A stretch of DNA of 11,333 nucleotides, from NCBI GenBank assembly GCA_945882755.1, contig CAMCWS010000070.1, forward strand, positions 1 through 11,333, read 5' to 3'. The DNA is from Bordetella parapertussis. GTDB lineage: Bacteria > Pseudomonadota > Gammaproteobacteria > Burkholderiales > Burkholderiaceae_C. This document shows, piece after piece, positions 7,048 to 11,333 of the stretch. Position numbers and translations under genes: made by a program. The notes below the pieces were generated by a model. It made no database searches and had not been told where the DNA came from. It saw nothing but the letters and a program-made list of their open reading frames with translations. Numbering within the stretch: the stretch's first letter is position 1; each line of letters starts with the position of its first letter.

Positions 7048-8796
7048 ATGGCAAAGAATATCCGATACGGGGAGTATGTACAGGCTGTCACTGTCGACTC
7101 CAACACCATCAGCTATGACAAGCTGATGCCCAAACCGAAACTTGACAAAAACGGCAAGGAAATCACCAGCAAGCCCGAAAAGCTCAAGCTGGCAGGTGCT
7201 GACGTCGTGAACCTGTTGAAGCCCTACTTCAACACACGCTTCATGGAGCAGGCCCGTGCGGTGGTTCCTCTGGCGCTGTTTCTGGGTTTGTTCCAATACA
7301 TTGTTTTGCAAAGATCGATTGCCGACGCCACCCTGATCACTGGCGGTTTGATCGCTGTGATGATTGGTTTGATGATCTTTATGGAAGGCCTGAAGCTGGG
7401 CCTGATGCCTTTTGGCGACATCATCGGCAGCAAATTGCCGCAGAAACTCCCCTTGCCTGGCGTGCTAACCATCGCCTTTCTATTAGGTATTGGTTGTACC
7501 TATGCAGAACCCGCCATTGGCACCTTGCAAGTGGCTGGCTCTATTGTGGACCCCACCAAAGCACCCTACCTCTACACCATGCTTAATGCCCATGCACCGC
7601 TGACAGTGCTGTTGGTGGGCTTAGGTGTGGGCGTGGCTGCGGTGTTGGGCACTGTCCGCTTCTTGTACGACTGGTCGCTCAAGCCTTTGATCTTCATCGC
7701 CTTGGCACCTGGCGTGTTGCTGACCGCCTATTGCGCCATGGACCCCGAACTCGCCACCATCGTCGGCTTGGCATGGGACTGCGGCGCGGTGACCACCGGT
7801 CCAGTGACTGTGCCTTTGGTTCTGGCGCTGGGCATTGGTGTAGCCAACTCCGGTGGCAAAAGCAGCGGTCAGCTGTCCGGCTTTGGCATCGTGACCTTGG
7901 CCTCGATATTCCCCATCGTTGCTGTTCTCAGCCTGGGCATCTACCTGAAGTTCACCCTGCCTGTTGCTGATATTTTGGCTGCCGCTGAAGCATCCAAAGC
8001 CGCTGCAGCTGCAGTGACCAACCCCACTTGGTACGAAGTCTCGCCTGGCTTGGACATCAAAATGGGCATTCAAGCCATTGTGCCTTTGGTACTGTTCTTG
8101 TTGGTGGTCTTGTTTGCCGTGTTGCGCGAAAAACTGCCCAACGCTTTCATCATCACTATGGGCTTGTTCATGTGTGTGTTGGGCATGTGTACCTTCAACG
8201 TGGGCTTGACCTACGGATTGGCCGCTTTGGGCTCACAAACCGGCTCTTTGATTCCCATCGCTTTTGTCAGCTTGGACGGTGCCCCAGCCCTGTACCCTGC
8301 TGCCATCGGCATGTTCTTGGCTGCGGCCTTTGCCTGGTGCTTGGGTTATGCCGCCACCATGGCTGAGCCTGCTTTGAACGCCTTGGGCGTGACGGTGCAA
8401 AACCTGACCAACGGCTCCTTCAAGAAATCCATGCTGATGTATGCGGTTGCGATTGGCGTGGCAACCGGCATCATGTTGGGCGTCTTGAAACTGATCTTTG
8501 ATTTCAACTTGTTGTACATCTTGATCCCCGGCTACGTCATCGCTTTGGTGCTGACCTTGTTCTCATCTGAAGCTTTCGTGAACGTGGGTTGGGACAGTGC
8601 GGGTGTGACCACCGGTCCTGTCACCGTGCCTTTGGTTCTGGCCATGGGCCTGGGCTTTGGCAAGGCAGTTGGCGCTTTGGAAGGCTTTGGCATCTTGGCT
8701 GCCGCCTCGATTGCGCCCATTTGTTCTGTGCTCGCCTTGGGCGTGTACGTGGAATGGAAAACCAAACGCGAAATGCGAAACGCAGTGGCCGCTTGA
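7048..8796 (+). CDS. DUF1538 membrane protein, internally duplicated, putative transporter
   Basis: This 582-residue polytopic inner-membrane protein belongs to the DUF1538 family (PF07556). A polar N-terminal stretch of about 60 residues precedes two homologous halves offset by about 272 residues. The repeated motifs are FxxGLxxGLxxxGxxxGSxxP (111-131 and 383-403), AEPA (153-156 and 439-442) and WD-containing VTTGPVTVPLVLA (248-260 and 520-532), the last being nearly identical in both halves. A polar/proline break inside a membrane region, conserved in both halves, is typical of transporters with internal symmetry, so a substrate path is plausible. The substrate is unknown. The ATG at 7048 has a strong AGGGGA 8 nt upstream. 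It heads an operon with two PII-like genes, which in other systems often regulate membrane transporters, so regulation by them is a reasonable inference. Confidence 0.88.
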   Translation: MAKNIRYGEYVQAVTVDSNTISYDKLMPKPKLDKNGKEITSKPEKLKLAGADVVNLLKPYFNTRFMEQARAVVPLALFLGLFQYIVLQRSIADATLITGGLIAVMIGLMIFMEGLKLGLMPFGDIIGSKLPQKLPLPGVLTIAFLLGIGCTYAEPAIGTLQVAGSIVDPTKAPYLYTMLNAHAPLTVLLVGLGVGVAAVLGTVRFLYDWSLKPLIFIALAPGVLLTAYCAMDPELATIVGLAWDCGAVTTGPVTVPLVLALGIGVANSGGKSSGQLSGFGIVTLASIFPIVAVLSLGIYLKFTLPVADILAAAEASKAAAAAVTNPTWYEVSPGLDIKMGIQAIVPLVLFLLVVLFAVLREKLPNAFIITMGLFMCVLGMCTFNVGLTYGLAALGSQTGSLIPIAFVSLDGAPALYPAAIGMFLAAAFAWCLGYAATMAEPALNALGVTVQNLTNGSFKKSMLMYAVAIGVATGIMLGVLKLIFDFNLLYILIPGYVIALVLTLFSSEAFVNVGWDSAGVTTGPVTVPLVLAMGLGFGKAVGALEGFGILAAASIAPICSVLALGVYVEWKTKREMRNAVAA

Positions 8797-8853
8797 TTGA
8801 GCTGCGCTGACACATCAGTAAACATTCATTGACAGAATTTGAAGGGAAATTTC

Positions 8854-9207
8854 ATGGCTACCAAACGTAAAGTCACCAACTTGACGGAAGTTGCAAACAT
8901 CACCTGTGTGGTGCAAAAAGGCTCGGCTGACGCCATCAACCAATCATTGTTGGATGTGGGCGTTCAGGGCACCACCGTGCATTACGGCGTGGGCACAGGC
9001 GTTCGTGAACGCATGGGCATCTTGGGCATTGCAGTTGACGTGGAGCGCGAAGTATTGAGCGTTCTGGTCCCCTCAGACCAAGTGGACCGCATTTTTGAGC
9101 GCATGTACTTGGCCGGTCGCCTCGACACGCCTGGCATGGGCTATATCTATGTCACGCCTCTGCTGCAAGCGGCCACATACATTCCTCCGCATTTGATCGA
9201 TGCTTGA
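8854..9207 (+). CDS. PII-like signalling protein 1
   Basis: This 117-residue cytoplasmic protein has a PII-like ferredoxin fold. ITCVVQKGSADAINQSLLDV (16-35) matches beta1-alpha1, and GVQGTTVHYGVGTG (36-49) matches the GVQG-T strand and the start of the T-loop of GlnB/GlnK. REVLSVLVPSDQVDRIFERM (65-84) matches beta3-alpha2. Canonical features are missing: there is no uridylylated tyrosine segment, the T-loop is short, the B-loop TGxxGDGK is replaced by GRLDTPGMGYIYV (88-100), and there is no C-terminal RTGE. It is thus unlikely to bind ATP and 2-oxoglutarate in the classical way. The ATG at 8854 is chosen because GAAGGGA lies 6-7 nt upstream; an in-frame TTG at 8839 lies ahead of that site. 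It is expected to form trimers and may act on the DUF1538 protein encoded upstream. Confidence 0.83.
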   Translation: MATKRKVTNLTEVANITCVVQKGSADAINQSLLDVGVQGTTVHYGVGTGVRERMGILGIAVDVEREVLSVLVPSDQVDRIFERMYLAGRLDTPGMGYIYVTPLLQAATYIPPHLIDA

Positions 9208-9232
9208 GTGACCAACCTATCAGGTGATACAC

Positions 9233-9613
9233 ATGAGCAATGAACATAACAACCCAAACACTGCCATTCCGCACATCGACTACACACGCTTGATCACTTG
9301 CGTGTTGTACGAAGGTGGTGCTGAGAAGCTTTTAGAGATGCTTCACCACAAAGGCGTCAACGAGGCTTACTTCTACGGCGTTCGCGGCAACCCTGTCGGA
9401 CGTGCTTCTGAAGCTTCCGGCTTGCCCGAGATTTCCAAAACTGAAGTGTTGCACGCGGTGGTGTCTGCCGACCAGGCCGATTACATCTACCGGACCATCT
9501 ACCACGACTTCAACCTGGACAAACCCAGTCAAGGCGTGATCACGGTCAACCGCTTGGTTCGTTCTTCGCAAAATGTGCTGCCAGCAGGCCTTGCACATGA
9601 AGCAGAACTTTGA
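9233..9613 (+). CDS. PII-like signalling protein 2
   Basis: This 126-residue protein is a second, diverged PII-like paralogue, 25 nt downstream of the first. A polar N-terminal extension (1-17) precedes RLITCVLYEGGAEKLLEMLH (19-38), followed by GVNEAYFYGVRGNPVGRASE (41-60) in the position of the T-loop. EVLHAVVSADQADYIYRTIY (71-90) matches beta3-alpha2. Where canonical PII has the B-loop it has FNLDKPSQGVITV (93-105), sharing the pattern LDxPxxGxIxV with its neighbour. This shared replacement suggests that the pair belongs to one PII-like subfamily and may co-assemble. The start is the ATG at 9233, with AGGTGA 5 nt upstream. The classical ATP and 2-oxoglutarate residues are not recognisable. 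The fold call is fairly sure; ligand and target are unknown. Confidence 0.8.
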   Translation: MSNEHNNPNTAIPHIDYTRLITCVLYEGGAEKLLEMLHHKGVNEAYFYGVRGNPVGRASEASGLPEISKTEVLHAVVSADQADYIYRTIYHDFNLDKPSQGVITVNRLVRSSQNVLPAGLAHEAEL

Positions 9614-9660
9614 ACCCCACACACAGCCCTATTAATTAAAAAAGATTCAAGGAGTTAACC

Positions 9661-10392
9661 ATGAGTGATGAAGCAAAAAACCGTGTCCAACGCAATAAAC
9701 GCCTGATTTTTGATGCAGAGGCTTACGTTCAGTTCAACACTGCCCAAATCCAAGCAACCCGCAGCCGTGTTGAAGAAAACATCACCGATGCCATGCAGGC
9801 CTACACCATCGCAGCTGCTGGCAACCGTGAACTGATCATGCGTTCTGCGGAAGATGTCTACCGCAACCGTGTGTTCATGCTTGAGAACCTCAAGCCCACC
9901 TCGGAATTGGAAGAAATTTTCCAGCGCTCCATGATCAACCGTACGCGTATCGAGATGCTGGACAACCGCAGCAAGATGAACCGCGAAATGCTCAAGGCTT
10001 CAGAAGACCTGTTGGAAGCCATCAAAGCGCTGAAACAAGTGGGCAAAACCTTCTTGGACATCTGCGAAAAGATGACCGAGCATGTCGATGAAGTAGCCGA
10101 CGACAACGCCAAATTGTTTGACGGCGAATTGGTGGCCAAAATGCATGCAGCCACGGCCATCAACAATGAGTCACGTGTTTTGGAAAATTACGACATGGTC
10201 AACCTGATCCGTGACAACGCTGTCGGCAACCGCAAAACCATCACCGCCTTGGCTGATGCCAGCAGCGAGTTCTCCGATGCGCTGGGTGAGTTGCAAGAAG
10301 AAGCCAACAGCCAACGCGACACCATGATTTCTTTGCGTGAAAAAATCGACGCCAATCAGCGTCGAGTGGCCGACGAGTTGTTCAAACTCTAA
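9661..10392 (+). CDS. All-helical cytoplasmic protein, unrecognised family
   Basis: This 243-residue protein has no signal peptide or membrane segment and is rich in Glu, Asp, Asn, Arg and Ala. It is predicted to be almost entirely alpha-helical with coiled-coil character. I do not recognise a family. It contains a recurring helix motif of the form N-[RK]-x-x-[IL], seen as NKRLIFDAEAY (12-22), NRELIMRSAED (55-65), NREMLKASEDL (107-117) and NRKTITALADA (190-200), hinting at a repeated helical-hairpin scaffold. The start is firm: AGGAG at 9650-9654 lies 6 nt before the ATG. It is the last gene before the terminator at 10415 and follows PII-like 2 by 47 nt, so it is part of the operon and may be a partner of the membrane protein or the PII-like pair. 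A resemblance to TelA-type tellurite resistance proteins was considered and not supported. Confidence 0.8.
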   Translation: MSDEAKNRVQRNKRLIFDAEAYVQFNTAQIQATRSRVEENITDAMQAYTIAAAGNRELIMRSAEDVYRNRVFMLENLKPTSELEEIFQRSMINRTRIEMLDNRSKMNREMLKASEDLLEAIKALKQVGKTFLDICEKMTEHVDEVADDNAKLFDGELVAKMHAATAINNESRVLENYDMVNLIRDNAVGNRKTITALADASSEFSDALGELQEEANSQRDTMISLREKIDANQRRVADELFKL

Positions 10393-10414
10393 GGTCTCCC
10401 GTTGAGCTAGTCCC

Positions 10415-10452
10415 AGAAGCAATCATTCGTGGTTGCTTCTTTTTTTGTTTTT
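10415..10452 (+). terminator. Strong Rho-independent terminator with UUCG loop
   Basis: AGAAGCAATCA (10415-10425) pairs with TGGTTGCTTCT (10430-10440): 11 bp with a single G-U wobble, closed by the very stable tetraloop TTCG (10426-10429). It runs into TTTTTTGTTTTT (10441-10452). It lies 22 nt after the stop of the helical-protein gene and only 17 nt before the ATG of the next channel gene. Confidence 0.92.
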
Positions 10453-10469
10453 AGACATATTGATTGAAC

Positions 10470-11333
10470 ATGCGCCCCCCTATTCGTCAAGTTGTGATGG
10501 ACATCCTGGATGGCTCCCCCAACTACAAAGCCAGCCGGTATGTGGAATGGGTCATCACTGTGGTGGTTTTGACCAATTGTGCTGCCGTGATTTTGGATTC
10601 AGTGCCAGAGCTTCACAACAAGTACAAAGATTACTTCCACGAATTTGAATTCTGGAGTGTGATGTTTTTCACCACTGAATACATACTGCGTGTATGGTCA
10701 TTGGGTGCCAAGTTTGCTGACAATGATTGGCGCGGCAGACGTCAATATATCTTCAGCCCCTTTGGACTTGTGGATTTCTTTGCCACCATGCCCTACTACC
10801 TGCACCTGTTTTTCCCCACGCTGGATTTGCGAATTTTGCGGGTATTGCGCTTGCTGCGCGTACTCAAGCTCTCCAAGTACAACACCGCGCTGCAAGATTT
10901 ATTCAACGCGGTGTATTCGGAGCGCAAAGCCTTTGGTTCGGCCGTCTTTCTGCTCACGATTGCCGCCATCGTTTCAGCCTCATTGATGCATTTTGCCGAG
11001 GGCCATGCGCAACCTGAATTTTTTGGCACCATCCCCCACTCGATTTATTGGGCGATTGTGACCATCACCTCTGGTTATGGCAACGTGGAACCTGTTACCA
11101 AGTTTGGCGAAATCATTGCCTTGGTCAGTGGTTTTTTAGGTGTGTGCATGGCTGCGATCATGACCGGTATCGTGGCCTCGGCTTTCTCTAACCAAGTGGC
11201 GCGTAAGAAGGCTGCATTTGAATCGCAATTGCGCGAAGTGTTCAAAGACGGACAAATGTCGGATGAGGAACAAGCGGCTCTCAAACGCTTACAGGCGCAA
11301 TACCGCTTCTCGGATTTGCAGGTTGAGGCCATG
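10470..11333 (+). CDS. Voltage-sensor ion channel with non-canonical filter (partial, 3' end outside window)
   Basis: The frame is open from the ATG at 10470 through the right edge (288 codons). It has the 6-TM voltage-gated channel layout: S1 (about 24-42), S2 FFTTEYILRVW (66-76), S3 with D102 in GLVDFFATMPYYL, S4 DLRILRVLRLLRVLKLSKY (119-137) with regularly spaced basic residues, S5 (about 154-175), pore helix from W194, and S6 (about 213-238). A charged tail follows. The filter region reads VTITSGYGNVEP (197-208), where relatives have VTxTTVGYGDVxP: one residue is missing before GYG and Asp is replaced by Asn. The S4 and following LKLS[RK]YN match the second sensor of the tandem channel at 5316-6755, so the two are related. 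No Shine-Dalgarno is seen. A weak -10 (CATATT, 10456-10461) suggests a short or absent leader, or translation of read-through transcript past the terminator. Confidence 0.88.
   Translation, partial: MRPPIRQVVMDILDGSPNYKASRYVEWVITVVVLTNCAAVILDSVPELHNKYKDYFHEFEFWSVMFFTTEYILRVWSLGAKFADNDWRGRRQYIFSPFGLVDFFATMPYYLHLFFPTLDLRILRVLRLLRVLKLSKYNTALQDLFNAVYSERKAFGSAVFLLTIAAIVSASLMHFAEGHAQPEFFGTIPHSIYWAIVTITSGYGNVEPVTKFGEIIALVSGFLGVCMAAIMTGIVASAFSNQVARKKAAFESQLREVFKDGQMSDEEQAALKRLQAQYRFSDLQVEAM

Larger units (their letters stand above)
7048..10452 (+). other. Candidate operon: DUF1538 - PII-like - PII-like - helical protein
   Basis: Four same-strand genes have gaps of 57, 25 and 47 nt. The first, second and fourth have clear purine-rich ribosome binding sites and the third has AGGTGA. 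No terminator-like hairpin lies between them, and a strong one follows the last. The group is preceded by a single AT-rich regulatory region. This supports one transcript. The shared role is inferred, namely transport or ion homeostasis under PII-like control. Confidence 0.75.

Noticed and set aside
9661..10392. Helical protein as a TelA-type tellurite-resistance protein
   Set aside because: The length is well below the usual TelA size and I could not see its conserved segments. Helical, charged composition alone is not evidence.

Overview
The window looks like chromosomal DNA of a betaproteobacterium, probably Burkholderiales and perhaps near Comamonadaceae. This is inferred from codon use (many TTG and GGC codons with moderately high GC) and from gene content. 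No rRNA, tRNA, IS element, phage gene or CRISPR array is visible, so the taxonomic call is soft.

Left part (1-4241). On the minus strand lies the 3'-ward part of a nucleoside/purine-type ABC importer: a double-domain ATPase followed 2 nt later by a permease that runs off the left edge. Divergent from the ATPase is a small DUF1640/CCDC90-like coiled-coil membrane protein with an 11-residue repeat. Its stop overlaps the stop of a convergent MOFRL-family glycerate 2-kinase by a few bases.

Middle part (4322-6755). Two small plus-strand genes follow: a one-pass membrane protein with a charged helical tail, and a lipoprotein with a TonB-C-like domain and a likely terminator behind it. Then comes a minus-strand ion channel with an unusual plan. 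It carries two complete voltage-sensor domains in tandem followed by a single pore with a GYGD filter.

Right part (6756-11333). A 292-nt, very AT-rich divergent region separates that channel from a four-gene plus-strand operon. The operon encodes a duplicated DUF1538 membrane protein, two different PII-like proteins that lack the usual PII nucleotide-binding residues, and an all-helical cytoplasmic protein of no recognised family. A strong UUCG-loop terminator closes the operon. Starting 18 nt after its T-tract is a second voltage-sensor channel, open at the right edge, whose selectivity filter is non-canonical (TSGYGN, one residue shorter than the usual TTVGYGD).

The most interesting reading is that 5316-11333 is a membrane-ion module. 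A putative DUF1538 transporter, a pair of PII-like regulators and a helical partner protein are flanked by two unusual voltage-sensor channels. The operon itself is well supported by spacing, ribosome binding sites and the terminator. The functional link to the channels is inference from adjacency.
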